This document shows, one piece after another, positions 37,879 to 46,945 of a DNA stretch of 64,000 bases (the stretch's first letter is position 1; every line of letters begins with the position of its first letter). The DNA is taken from NCBI GenBank assembly GCA_015060385.1, contig SUYO01000007.1, forward strand, positions 354 to 64,353, written 5' to 3'. A program made the translations under genes and the position numbers. The notes beneath the pieces were generated by a model that was not told the origin of the DNA, made no database searches, and worked only from the letters and a program-made list of their open reading frames with translations. This stretch comes from Bacteroidales bacterium. GTDB lineage: Bacteria; Bacteroidota; Bacteroidia; Bacteroidales; UBA932.

Positions 37879-38904
37879 TTAAAATGCAGAAGGCTTCAGA
37901 CGAAGACCGGTGTCTTCCGGCAGCCCGAACATAAGGTTCATGTTCTGCACCGCCTGGCCGGCTGCACCCTTCACAAGGTTATCTATGCAGGAGGCGATAT
38001 GTATATACCCGTCATGCAGCTCCACATGCACCAGACCCTTGTTTGTGTTCACGACCTCCTTCATCGAGATGCCCTCATTGCTGTGGAACACGAAAGGAGA
38101 AACGGCATAGTAATCTTCAAAGATCTTCCTGTAATCTTCCAGACTCATTCCCTCGACAGCCTTCGTGTACACGCTCGCAAAGATTCCCCTCGCAAAATCA
38201 CCTCTCAGCGGCACAAAATTGATCTTCGGGGCCCAACTTGTTGGGAGGGGGCCAGTGGAGTCAACAGCCTGCTCCATGACCCTTCCGAGATTCTGCTTTA
38301 TCTCCGCAAGATGCTGGTGTGTAAACAGCTTGTAGATCGAAATGTTGTCGCTTCTGTAACTGAAATGAGTTGTCTCTCCAGGCTTCTTTCCGGCGCCGGT
38401 CGAGCCAGTGATGGCTGTCACATGGATCTCGTCGTTGATAAGGTCTGCCGCTGCAAGAGGCAAGGTCGCAAGCTGGATTGCAGTCGCAAAACAACCCGGG
38501 TTCGCCACGTCATGGGCAGTCCTGACCTCCTCGCGGGCGCTCTCGCAAAGACCGTAGACGAAGTGTCTGCCGGCATAGTCACCGTCAAGACGGAAATCGT
38601 TACCGAGATCTATGATCCTGCATTCGGGCTTGATATCGTGTGCGTCGACGAACTGGCGGGAAATTCCGTGGCCGAGGCAAAGGAAGATCACATCAGGATC
38701 ATTCAGCTCCTTGCCGAAGCACAGGCCCGTCTCGCCGATTAGGTCACGATGGACCGACGCGACCGGCGTACCCTCCGACGAAGTCGTCGTTGCAGCGACG
38801 ATCTCCACATTCGGGTGGTTCAGCAGGATCCTGAACAGCTCGCCTCCGGTGTATCCCGTTCCTCCGGCAATCGCCACTCTTATTTTTTTTCTATCTGCGT
38901 TCAT
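37879..38904 (-). CDS. argC: N-acetyl-gamma-glutamyl-phosphate reductase
   Basis: VAIAGGTGYTGGELFRIL, NPGCFATAIQLA, ITGSTGAGKKPGE; contains in-frame family C repeat (STGPLPTSWAP). Confidence 0.93.
   Translation of the reverse strand: MNADRKKIRVAIAGGTGYTGGELFRILLNHPNVEIVAATTTSSEGTPVASVHRDLIGETGLCFGKELNDPDVIFLCLGHGISRQFVDAHDIKPECRIIDLGNDFRLDGDYAGRHFVYGLCESAREEVRTAHDVANPGCFATAIQLATLPLAAADLINDEIHVTAITGSTGAGKKPGETTHFSYRSDNISIYKLFTHQHLAEIKQNLGRVMEQAVDSTGPLPTSWAPKINFVPLRGDFARGIFASVYTKAVEGMSLEDYRKIFEDYYAVSPFVFHSNEGISMKEVVNTNKGLVHVELHDGYIHIASCIDNLVKGAAGQAVQNMNLMFGLPEDTGLRLKPSAF
38228..38262 (+). repeat. Family C repeat copy 2, in frame inside argC
   Basis: GGGGCCCAAC-TT-GTTGGGAGGGGGCCAGTGGAGTC versus GGGGCCCAC-GGA-GTGGGAGGGGGCCAATGGAGT at 37826. 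Confidence 0.75.
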
Positions 38905-38942
38905 AAACAATTCTTTGATGATTTATTGTACAATGGTCGTAT

Positions 38943-38964
38943 AAAAGGTGGCTGCCACCTTTTT
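38943..38964 (-). terminator. Terminator/attenuator-like hairpin between argG and argC
   Basis: AAAAGGTGGC|TGCCACCTTTTT palindrome. Confidence 0.5.
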
Positions 38965-40158
38965 CTATTCTTCCATCATACCATTGACTGAATAATAAAT
39001 CTTCAAAGGGTTGGCGATCACCTTTGTGAAACCGACTACATCACGACCGGTATACGACTTGTTGACCTCGCCGTATGCGCCGAACTTCGAGCTCATAAGG
39101 TCGTGGTCGCTTGTACATCCGAGCACCGAGAAATGGTAAGGCATGAGGGCAATCTCCACCTCTCCGGTCACATTCTGCTCGATGCTGTCCATCATCGCCT
39201 CCATGTCCCTGCACACAGGATCGAGGTACATGGCCTCATGCATCTGCTGGCCATACCAGCCGGCGATCTGCTCCTTCCAGTAGAGCTGTCCCTTCGTAAG
39301 GGTATGCTTCTCGAGAAGATGATGTGCCTTGACGATGATCAACGGAGCAGCAGCCTCGAAGCCCACGCGGCCCTTGATGCCGATGATGGTGTCACCGATA
39401 TGGATGTCGCGTCCGATACCGAACGGACCGGCGGCATCACGAACGGCCTTGATCACATCCACCGGACTCATCTCAACTCCGTTGAATGAAACCGGCTCAC
39501 CCTTGCGGAAACCGATCTTTATATGCTCCGGCTCTGACTTTGTCACCTTGGTAGGATATGCCTCCTCCGGAAGGTAGCCGTCCGATGAAAGAGTCTCCAC
39601 ACCTCCGATGCTGGTGCCCCAGAGACCCTGGTTGATCGAATACTTCGCCTTTTCCCATGTAAAGTCGAATCCATGCTTCTGAAGGAAGTCGATCTCGAAC
39701 TGACGGGTGAATCCCTCGTCGCGGACAGGGGCGATGATCTTTACCTCAGGAGCGAGGATCTCGAACACGATGTCGAAACGGACCTGGTCGTTGCCGGCTC
39801 CGGTACTTCCGTGTGCCACAGCACCAGCGCCTATGTTCCGGACATGCCTGAGCACTTCCAGTGCCTGGAAAACCCTTTCCGAACTTACAGAAAGAGGATA
39901 GGTCGCGTTCTTAAGTATATTTCCGTAGATGAGATACCTTATTCCCTTGTTGTAGTATATGTCGACTGCATTGACATTCTTGTGTGAAGCAGCACCGAGG
40001 GTAAGGGCGCGCTCCTCGATGGCCTTCTCCTCTTCTGCAGAGAATCCGCCGGTATTTACCATTACTGTATGGACTTCATAGCCCTTCTCCTTTAGATATG
40101 GGACACAGAATGATGTGTCCAGTCCGCCGCTGAAGGCGAGTACAACCTTGTTGTTCAT
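38965..40158 (-). CDS. argG: Argininosuccinate synthase
   Basis: VVLAFSGGLDTSFCVPYLKEKG; HGSTGAGNDQVRFD. Confidence 0.95.
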   Translation of the reverse strand: MNNKVVLAFSGGLDTSFCVPYLKEKGYEVHTVMVNTGGFSAEEEKAIEERALTLGAASHKNVNAVDIYYNKGIRYLIYGNILKNATYPLSVSSERVFQALEVLRHVRNIGAGAVAHGSTGAGNDQVRFDIVFEILAPEVKIIAPVRDEGFTRQFEIDFLQKHGFDFTWEKAKYSINQGLWGTSIGGVETLSSDGYLPEEAYPTKVTKSEPEHIKIGFRKGEPVSFNGVEMSPVDVIKAVRDAAGPFGIGRDIHIGDTIIGIKGRVGFEAAAPLIIVKAHHLLEKHTLTKGQLYWKEQIAGWYGQQMHEAMYLDPVCRDMEAMMDSIEQNVTGEVEIALMPYHFSVLGCTSDHDLMSSKFGAYGEVNKSYTGRDVVGFTKVIANPLKIYYSVNGMMEE

Positions 40159-40163
40159 ATAAG

Positions 40164-40772
40164 TTAATGTTTTCTTGTTTTCTGCTCTCCGTCCTTGATG
40201 TTGATGATTTCCGGTCTTGCCGGATCTGCCACCTCAAGATGCTCCGCAGGGTCATAAAGCAGACCTGTGCAGAGGCACATGCGGTGTTCGTTGCTTTCCA
40301 GGATCTGATAGTTCCTGCATCCCTGGCATCCTTTCCAGAATTCGGGATCGTCAGTCAGGGCGGCGAAGGTCACCGGTCTGAATCCTAGCTCATAGTTCAT
40401 CTTCATGACCGCAGCGCCTGTCGTGATGCTGAATATCTTTGCATTAGGAAACTTCTCCCTTGAAAGCTGGAAGATCCTTGTCTTGATACGCATGGCGAGT
40501 CCGAGGCCTCTGAAGTCGTGGGCCACGATGAGACCGGAGTTTGCGACATACTCCTTTCCTCCCCATGTCTCTATGTATGAGAAGCCGGCAAACCTGCCGT
40601 CTTCCGCGATAGCAATCACCGCTTTTCCCGCAAGCATCTTTTCCGATACATATTCAGGTGTTCTTCTTGCTATACCTGTACCGCGCTCGCGCGCTGAAAT
40701 CAATATTTCCTCGCAGATTTCATCTGCATATTTTACGTGACCTGCATCAGCCACCAATACATTTATTTGCAT
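40164..40772 (-). CDS. GNAT family N-acetyltransferase, first gene of the arginine operon
   Basis: GNAT motif 'VANSGLIVAHDFRGLGLAMRIKTRIF'; start taken at ATG (MQINVLVADAG); the ORF-track start at 40787 is a TTG. Confidence 0.8.
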   Translation of the reverse strand: MQINVLVADAGHVKYADEICEEILISARERGTGIARRTPEYVSEKMLAGKAVIAIAEDGRFAGFSYIETWGGKEYVANSGLIVAHDFRGLGLAMRIKTRIFQLSREKFPNAKIFSITTGAAVMKMNYELGFRPVTFAALTDDPEFWKGCQGCRNYQILESNEHRMCLCTGLLYDPAEHLEVADPARPEIINIKDGEQKTRKH

Positions 40773-40994
40773 AAATGTCTTATTCAATAGTTAATGATAT
40801 TTGTTGTGGATTGTCTTGAAAGAAACGAGATAACGAGGGACTATAACGGAAGACAAACCGTTACCCCTCCTAAATTCGGACTAATATGTGTCTCGAAATG
40901 TTCATACGACCACAAATATAGCCATTATATTCTATAAATATGCTAACTTTGTGCAAAATTTAAGCTCTGAAAACCTATAAATCAGACTCTGGAC

Positions 40995-41231
40995 GTGGCA
41001 AAGAAGAAGAAAAGAACATCTGCAGGAATCGATCCTGAGTATCTCAAGAAACAGAAGGCCTCGCTTGTGCGAAGGCACAGGCAGGTAATCTATCTGAATG
41101 ACAGCGAGATGGCTGCCATAAATCTGTATTGTGAGAAGTTTCGTGTCGGTACAAAGGCTGTCCTTTACAGGGAGGCTATCATGGAAAAGGTGCTCTCAGA
41201 GCTGGATGACAACCACCCTACCTTGTTCTAA
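40995..41231 (+). CDS. Small conserved-looking basic protein of unknown function
   Basis: 78 aa, GTG start; [44 protein letters not shown], possible ribbon-helix-helix. Confidence 0.5.
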   Translation: MAKKKKRTSAGIDPEYLKKQKASLVRRHRQVIYLNDSEMAAINLYCEKFRVGTKAVLYREAIMEKVLSELDDNHPTLF

Positions 41232-41806
41232 CGGCCTTTTTCTGCTGCAATGGCAGCGTTGTAGCAGTGTCTGCACAAAGGCTCATATTCGTCCTTTTCT
41301 CCAAGAACCACCAGGGCATCGCTTGCCACAAGTCTGTGTGAATGATTTGCCGGGCTGCCGCATTTTACGCAGATCGCATGTACCTTCTGAATGTCTTCTG
41401 CTACAGCCATAAGTGCAGGCATGGGACCGAAAGGCTTGCCGAGGAAGTCGGTGTCAAGACCGGCGATTATTACTCTGATACCCCTGTTGGCAAGGGTCTG
41501 GACCACATCCACAAGAGTCTCGTCAAAGAACTGGGCCTCGTCTATTCCGACTACTTCCACATCGCTCGAAAGCAGGAGCATGCTGGCGGGGGAATCGATC
41601 GGAGTCGAAGGAATGCAGTGTGAATCGTGCGAAACGACCTGGTCTTCAGAATATCTTACGTCGATGCAAGGCTTGTAGATTTCCACCTTCTGCTTTGCAA
41701 ACTGAGCTCTCTTCATCCTTCTGATGAGTTCTTCGGTCTTTCCTGAAAACATTGATCCGCAGATTACTTCAATGGAGCCTGCTTTTTTTGCACTTTCTAA
41801 AAACAT
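41228..41806 (-). CDS. tdk: Thymidine kinase
   Basis: [31 protein letters not shown]; zinc cysteines. Confidence 0.95.
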   Translation of the reverse strand: MFLESAKKAGSIEVICGSMFSGKTEELIRRMKRAQFAKQKVEIYKPCIDVRYSEDQVVSHDSHCIPSTPIDSPASMLLLSSDVEVVGIDEAQFFDETLVDVVQTLANRGIRVIIAGLDTDFLGKPFGPMPALMAVAEDIQKVHAICVKCGSPANHSHRLVASDALVVLGEKDEYEPLCRHCYNAAIAAEKGR

Positions 41807-41874
41807 TTCCTTATTTTTGTAGAATTAATGACTGACTTTTGTGTGGGAACGCAAATATAGTGAATTATTGACTT

Positions 41875-42699
41875 ATGGAAAATAAAGAGTCTCAGATTTT
41901 ATCTGAAATTATGACGATGATGGCTTCTCTCCGGAGTCAGATGGATCTTCTCGAGGCGAAGGTTGTGGAGCTTCAGAGTATTGCAGGTCAAGTAGATACG
42001 GATATGACTCCGATCGATCTCGATCTTGACGATATTGTTGCCGGACCGATGGAGACGGTGGATGAACCGATGGAAACGGTTCAGGAGCCGGAAATGACGG
42101 AAGAACCTGTGGAACCGGAAGCCGGAGTCGTGGTGGAACCGGAAGTGGTGGAAGAGCCGGTGGCGACGGTCGAGACGGAGGATGACGATCTTCCGTTCGA
42201 AGAGATTCCGGAGCCATCCGAGGAACCGGTGGAACCGGAAGTTGCTTTGGAACCGGAAGTTGCTTTGGAACCGGAAGTTGTCGAAGAACCGGTGGTGATG
42301 GTCGAGCCGGAGGATGATGACTTTCCTGTATTCATGGAGCCGGAACCGGTGCAGGAACCGGCAGTTGAATCTGTGACTGAACCGGAGCTGCTTGTGGCGG
42401 CGAAGCCGGCAGTTGCAGTAATCGATTCGATGACGGACCGGCAGGCATGGAGGACCGACATGCCGGGTTCTCCTGTAAGGGACATCAGAAGTGCCATTTC
42501 GCTGAATGACAGGATACTTTTCATCAATGGGCTCTTCGCCCAGGACCCGATGGCTTTCCAGGAGGCCTTGACAAGGATCAATCAGATGGAATCCCTCGAT
42601 GAGGTCATCTCATATATGGCTGCGTCCCATCCTGATTGGGATTTCGAGTCTGAAATCGTGTATCGTTTCATGATGGCGGTCCGCCGTAAGGTAAAGTAA
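41875..42699 (+). CDS. Acidic Pro/Glu/Val-repeat protein with conserved-looking C-terminal helical domain
   Basis: EPEVALEPEVALEPEVVEEP repeats; C-term DIRSAISLNDRILFINGLFAQDPMAFQEALTRINQMESLDEVISYM. Confidence 0.65.
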   Translation: MENKESQILSEIMTMMASLRSQMDLLEAKVVELQSIAGQVDTDMTPIDLDLDDIVAGPMETVDEPMETVQEPEMTEEPVEPEAGVVVEPEVVEEPVATVETEDDDLPFEEIPEPSEEPVEPEVALEPEVALEPEVVEEPVVMVEPEDDDFPVFMEPEPVQEPAVESVTEPELLVAAKPAVAVIDSMTDRQAWRTDMPGSPVRDIRSAISLNDRILFINGLFAQDPMAFQEALTRINQMESLDEVISYMAASHPDWDFESEIVYRFMMAVRRKVK

Positions 42700-42700
42700 G

Positions 42701-43435
42701 ATGGCAGGTATACTGTATATTGTCCCGACTCCCGTCGGAAATCTTGAAGACATGACCTTCAGGGCCATCCGGGTGCTTAAGGAGGCCGATCTCATTCTTG
42801 CTGAGGACACAAGGACCAGTTCCGTGCTTCTGAAGCATTATGAAATCAAGGGCCGTCTGGAATCTCATCACAAATTCAACGAGCATAAGACCGCGTCGAT
42901 GATCAAGGAAAGGATACTGTCCGGTCTTAATGTCGCCCTTATAAGCGACGCGGGTACTCCGGGAATATCTGACCCCGGCTTCCTGCTTGTAAGGACTTGT
43001 GTGCAGGAGGGGATTGAGGTTCAGACACTGCCGGGAGCGACAGCCTTTGTTCCTGCACTCGTCTCTTCAGGCTATCCCTGCGACCGTTTCTGCTTCGAGG
43101 GTTTCCTGCCTCAGAAGAAGGGACGACAGACCCGTCTGACGGAACTGGCGGAGGAGATACGCACGATGATCTTCTATGAATCTCCATATAGACTGGTCAA
43201 GACTCTCGAACAGTTTGCTGAATTCTTCGGAGCGGAAAGGGAATGTTCGGTAGCTCGCGAAATATCCAAGAAATTCGAGGAACATAAGCGCGGAACTCTT
43301 GCGGAAGTTGCCGCCTGGTACAAGGAACATGAGCCGAAAGGGGAGATCGTGATCATAGTTTCTGGTGCTCCGGAGACTAAAAAAAAGAAAAAAGCATATA
43401 AAAACGGAAAAATATGCACCGAATACGACGAATAA
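42701..43435 (+). CDS. rsmI: 16S rRNA (cytidine(1402)-2'-O)-methyltransferase
   Basis: LYIVPTPVGNLEDMTFRAIRVLKEADLILAEDTRTS; ISDAGTPGISDPG. Confidence 0.95.
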   Translation: MAGILYIVPTPVGNLEDMTFRAIRVLKEADLILAEDTRTSSVLLKHYEIKGRLESHHKFNEHKTASMIKERILSGLNVALISDAGTPGISDPGFLLVRTCVQEGIEVQTLPGATAFVPALVSSGYPCDRFCFEGFLPQKKGRQTRLTELAEEIRTMIFYESPYRLVKTLEQFAEFFGAERECSVAREISKKFEEHKRGTLAEVAAWYKEHEPKGEIVIIVSGAPETKKKKKAYKNGKICTEYDE

Positions 43436-43436
43436 T

Positions 43437-43467
43437 CTTGCAAATCAGGTCTTGACGGCTATCTTTG
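43437..43467 (+). promoter_or_regulatory. Bacteroidota-type promoter upstream of the HhH protein gene
   Basis: CTTG-N19-TATCTTTG. Confidence 0.5.
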
Positions 43468-43485
43468 CAAAAGGAATTGACAATG

Positions 43486-43522
43486 ACAGATACTACGTAT
43501 TAAGCGGGTATCTGTTTTTTTT
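43486..43522 (+). terminator. Terminator-like hairpin just upstream of 43526
   Basis: ACAGATAC...GTATCTGT followed by a T-run. Confidence 0.65.
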
Positions 43523-43525
43523 GTT

Positions 43526-44476
43526 ATGGAGCGTTCTGAGAAAAATAAGTCAAGGCCGTCGGAATCCTTCATTATCGGGGTCATCGCCATAGTCTTCCTT
43601 GTGCTGGGATATCAGACGGCCGTTTTCATACATCAGGCGGCTGTGTTGAAGATAGCCGCGAACCGTGACAGCCCGGATACGGTCTTTGTCCATGTGCCGG
43701 CCATGGGAGGGGAGTCAGGCGTTTCCGGCAGGTCGGCCTCCGGGCAGCCGGGCGGTCTTTCCCGCCCGACCACCGGTTTCCCGGAGGAGGGCATGCCAGT
43801 GAAGACGGTCCGGAAGAATTCAGAGCATTCTCCTAAGGTGGAGGCCGTCAGAAGGAATCTGCCGGGGAAGGAGGTAGAGACGTTCCGCTTTGATCCTAAT
43901 ACGGTTTCCATCGAGGAACTATGCCGTCTGGGCTTTTCTCAGAAGCAGGCCCAGTCGATAGACAACTACCGTCGGAAGGGCGGGCGTTTCAGCCGCCCTT
44001 CCGACTTTGCAAAGTCTTATGTGGTGTCTGACAGCATCTACCGGAGGCTGGAGCCTTACATAGATATTCCTCTTGTCGATCTGAATCTGGCTGACTCGGC
44101 AGCCTTCGATGCCCTGCCGGGCATCGGAGGCTGGTTTGCAGCCCGGATGATCGAGCATAGGGAAGCTCTGGGAGGGTACTCGTATAAGGAGCAGCTGATG
44201 GATATCTACCGCTTCGATCAGGAAAAGTTCGATGCACTAAGCGATCTTGTGACAGTATCTAAGGAGAATGCCAGGCCCTATCCTCTATGGAATCTGCCTG
44301 CCGACTCCCTCAGAAGACATCCCTACATAGGCAGTTTCGAAACAGCTAAGGCAATAGTGCTATACAGAGAGAGCACCCCTCGTCACGAATGGACGACGGA
44401 TGCTCTTCTTGATGCCGGTGTGCTCACAGCCTCCCAGCACGACATGCTTTCAAGATGCCTGATAGCTGATATTTGA
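43526..44476 (+). CDS. Helix-hairpin-helix (ComEA-like) domain protein
   Basis: N-terminal TM; repeated HhH segments (LNLADSAAFDALPGIGGWFAARMIEHREALGGY). Confidence 0.75.
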   Translation: MERSEKNKSRPSESFIIGVIAIVFLVLGYQTAVFIHQAAVLKIAANRDSPDTVFVHVPAMGGESGVSGRSASGQPGGLSRPTTGFPEEGMPVKTVRKNSEHSPKVEAVRRNLPGKEVETFRFDPNTVSIEELCRLGFSQKQAQSIDNYRRKGGRFSRPSDFAKSYVVSDSIYRRLEPYIDIPLVDLNLADSAAFDALPGIGGWFAARMIEHREALGGYSYKEQLMDIYRFDQEKFDALSDLVTVSKENARPYPLWNLPADSLRRHPYIGSFETAKAIVLYRESTPRHEWTTDALLDAGVLTASQHDMLSRCLIADI

Positions 44477-44483
44477 ATGTATG

Positions 44484-46487
44484 CTAGAGTCTGTGGAGGA
44501 TCTCGAGGACACGGTCGCCGAGGGCCGACTTTACACGGATATGTTCCCTTACGGACTTGACAAACGGATCCGCTTCGAAGAACGAACCACGTACCTGCAT
44601 GAAATCCTCCTTTCGCTGAGTTTCGTCGCCGTCAGCTCCGAAACTGGTCATTGCGCTGAGAGAGAACTCCTTGCGTGCATCCTCGTATATCATGTTGTCG
44701 AGACCCACTACGGATTCTTTCCATCTGTTCACAAGTTCCCTAAGTTTATCTGCAGATATGGTCGTAAGGTCTACCTTATAATAGTCCTGAATCACCTTAT
44801 AGGCCCATCTCCACTCGTAATGGTAGTACATTCTGTGAATTTCAGCAAAACGTTCGTTCACCTTGTTCACATCATTCAATACTCCGGACTGGATGTCGTC
44901 AAGCAGGGCAGTAACGGCTCCTTTAGGAGCGATCATTCCTGAAATGTCTACCCAGTCGCCGTCACCATATACTGACTTCGGGACAAAAGCCTTGCGCAGC
45001 TCTTCGATGTTGGAATATTCGGATCCCGTGATTCGTGTAATAAGTGAGTTGCCCAGGAACTTGTCTATGGCCATCCCATAGTATTTGAGACCCTTCTTCA
45101 GAGATGAGTTCTTGATTTTTCCGCTCTGGTATGTGTATGCGTCTGAGTTGACTCCAGAAACCTTCTGTAGGTCCTTGAGGATTGCAATGCCGTTGAGCAT
45201 CTTCTGGATTGTGTAAGGACTGAGAAGGTTGAAGTTGATCTGGTCCAGCTTGTCGGGGTCCTTCCTGCCGTCACGTCCGGGCCATTTCTTTGCATCACGG
45301 ATGGTTCCGACACTCTTGAGGTTTGCACCAGGCATGATGAATGAAGTGTTCTGCTGCTCGATCAGATATGAGAACGGCATGTTGGATGTGTCCTGATGAC
45401 TGACATGCCTTCCCATCACCAGAGAAAAAGCTCCTACCTTGGCAGGCCAGAGAAGATAGGAATCAGAAGAGGTCTTCGCACCTCTCTCCATGATTCCCTG
45501 ATGGATAGGTCCCAGCTTGTACATGTGGTTGCTCTGGTTCGAACCTGAACCGGCGTTCATGAACGAGAACATACCCGCAATAAGCAGGGTTGACTTATGG
45601 TGGGTGACGGTATATGGTCCTGCGAATATCGAACATGCCTCACCGTTCTCTCCCTGACAGTTGCCGAAGAAAAGCGAGTCGGATGCCGAATAATTGTGTC
45701 CCAGCTTGCAGGCCTGTCCGATGAAGCATCTTGAGAAGGTCACTCCGTCCTTTACTGAAGAACCGCTGCAGATTATGAAGTCGTCACCGATGACTCCGAC
45801 ACCGATCTGTACGGGGGCATCTGCGTTGCTGTTTATGCTTCCGTTCTTCAGGCGGGAGGCTCCCTCTATCTTGCAGTGATCGCCTACCTTCACATTCTTT
45901 ATGTAGCCGGAATCGACGATAGTCGCATTGCATCCTATCGTACCCATGTCTGAAGATACGCTTTCCACATATCGTCCTATCATGTCGCGTAGAGCGGAAA
46001 TCAATTCAGGACGGTGGCGGTAGAGTGCCATCACATAGGCAGTCTGTGCTGTCAGACGGTCGAAGATCATTACTTCGCGACCCCCTGTCTCGTTGAGCAC
46101 CGCGACTTCGACACCATTACCGAAACTGCTTACACCGTCAGTAAGGATAATGTCGACGTTTTCGATGAAGGTATCGTGACCGATCGTATAATTGGCTATA
46201 TAATTCTTGACATGCTCAATGCAGCAGTCGTCACCTACTGTCACATTGTGCAGCGTAGCGAAGGCGATTCCCGAGTGCTTCCTCATACCTCCGGCAAGTT
46301 TGAATTCCTTGCGGAAGGCACCAAGACGTATGTTTCCCGAGAAGCGGGTGTGCAATATATGGTCTGTGGTGAAATCTTCTGATACTTCAATCTTGTCCCA
46401 TTCGGTACAATGGCACATCTGGGCCTTCAGTCTGTCGATCTCCGCAGCTGTAAGTTTTCTGTAGTTCTTCATTGTATAATTCATCAT
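44484..46487 (-). CDS. DUF4954 family protein (left-handed beta-helix-like)
   Basis: 667 aa; hexapeptide-like repeats (VGDHCKIEGASRLKNGSINSNADAPVQIGVGVIGDDFIICSGSSVKDG). Confidence 0.75.
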   Translation of the reverse strand: MMNYTMKNYRKLTAAEIDRLKAQMCHCTEWDKIEVSEDFTTDHILHTRFSGNIRLGAFRKEFKLAGGMRKHSGIAFATLHNVTVGDDCCIEHVKNYIANYTIGHDTFIENVDIILTDGVSSFGNGVEVAVLNETGGREVMIFDRLTAQTAYVMALYRHRPELISALRDMIGRYVESVSSDMGTIGCNATIVDSGYIKNVKVGDHCKIEGASRLKNGSINSNADAPVQIGVGVIGDDFIICSGSSVKDGVTFSRCFIGQACKLGHNYSASDSLFFGNCQGENGEACSIFAGPYTVTHHKSTLLIAGMFSFMNAGSGSNQSNHMYKLGPIHQGIMERGAKTSSDSYLLWPAKVGAFSLVMGRHVSHQDTSNMPFSYLIEQQNTSFIMPGANLKSVGTIRDAKKWPGRDGRKDPDKLDQINFNLLSPYTIQKMLNGIAILKDLQKVSGVNSDAYTYQSGKIKNSSLKKGLKYYGMAIDKFLGNSLITRITGSEYSNIEELRKAFVPKSVYGDGDWVDISGMIAPKGAVTALLDDIQSGVLNDVNKVNERFAEIHRMYYHYEWRWAYKVIQDYYKVDLTTISADKLRELVNRWKESVVGLDNMIYEDARKEFSLSAMTSFGADGDETQRKEDFMQVRGSFFEADPFVKSVREHIRVKSALGDRVLEILHRL

Positions 46488-46492
46488 TTATC

Positions 46493-46942
46493 TTATTGTC
46501 TGACCAGTTTGTCCACGACTGATGAGACTTCTTCATAATCATAACCTCTGCCCAAAGCGTAGCGCAGCATCTTCATCCTGCATTGAGGGTCGTCCTTAAG
46601 GCTCTTATATTTGTTCGCCATGAGCTTTTCAAGCTTGCCGGCAGCTTTCTCCACATCGATTTCTTCCAAGGCAAGAGTTATCACCTCTTTCGGAATGCCT
46701 CTGGAGGAAAGCATGTATCTTATCTTTGTCTCTCCCCAGCCAGCAAGCGATGCCTTGTCCCTTGCGAAGGCCGAAGAGTAACGAAGTTCGTCAATAAATT
46801 TCTCTTTGACAAGGGTTTCAACTATTTTTTCTGCCTTTACCCTGTCTCCGTCCAGCGCCTTCAGCGCCTTCTTCAATATATCGCTCCTGCAATACTCCCT
46901 GCGGGAACATATGCACCGCATCCTGTCAAGCACCTTCTCCAT
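46493..46942 (-). CDS. recX: Regulatory protein RecX
   Basis: 149 aa; RREYCRSDILKKAL...FIDELRYSSAFARDKASLAGWGETKIRYMLSSRGI. Confidence 0.88.
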   Translation of the reverse strand: MEKVLDRMRCICSRREYCRSDILKKALKALDGDRVKAEKIVETLVKEKFIDELRYSSAFARDKASLAGWGETKIRYMLSSRGIPKEVITLALEEIDVEKAAGKLEKLMANKYKSLKDDPQCRMKMLRYALGRGYDYEEVSSVVDKLVRQ

Positions 46943-46945
46943 ATG

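Noticed and set aside
40760-40800. TGAATAAGACATTTATGCA near the GNAT start as an ARG box
   Set aside because: Weak match to the ArgR consensus and overlapping the coding start; no argR gene in the window to support it.
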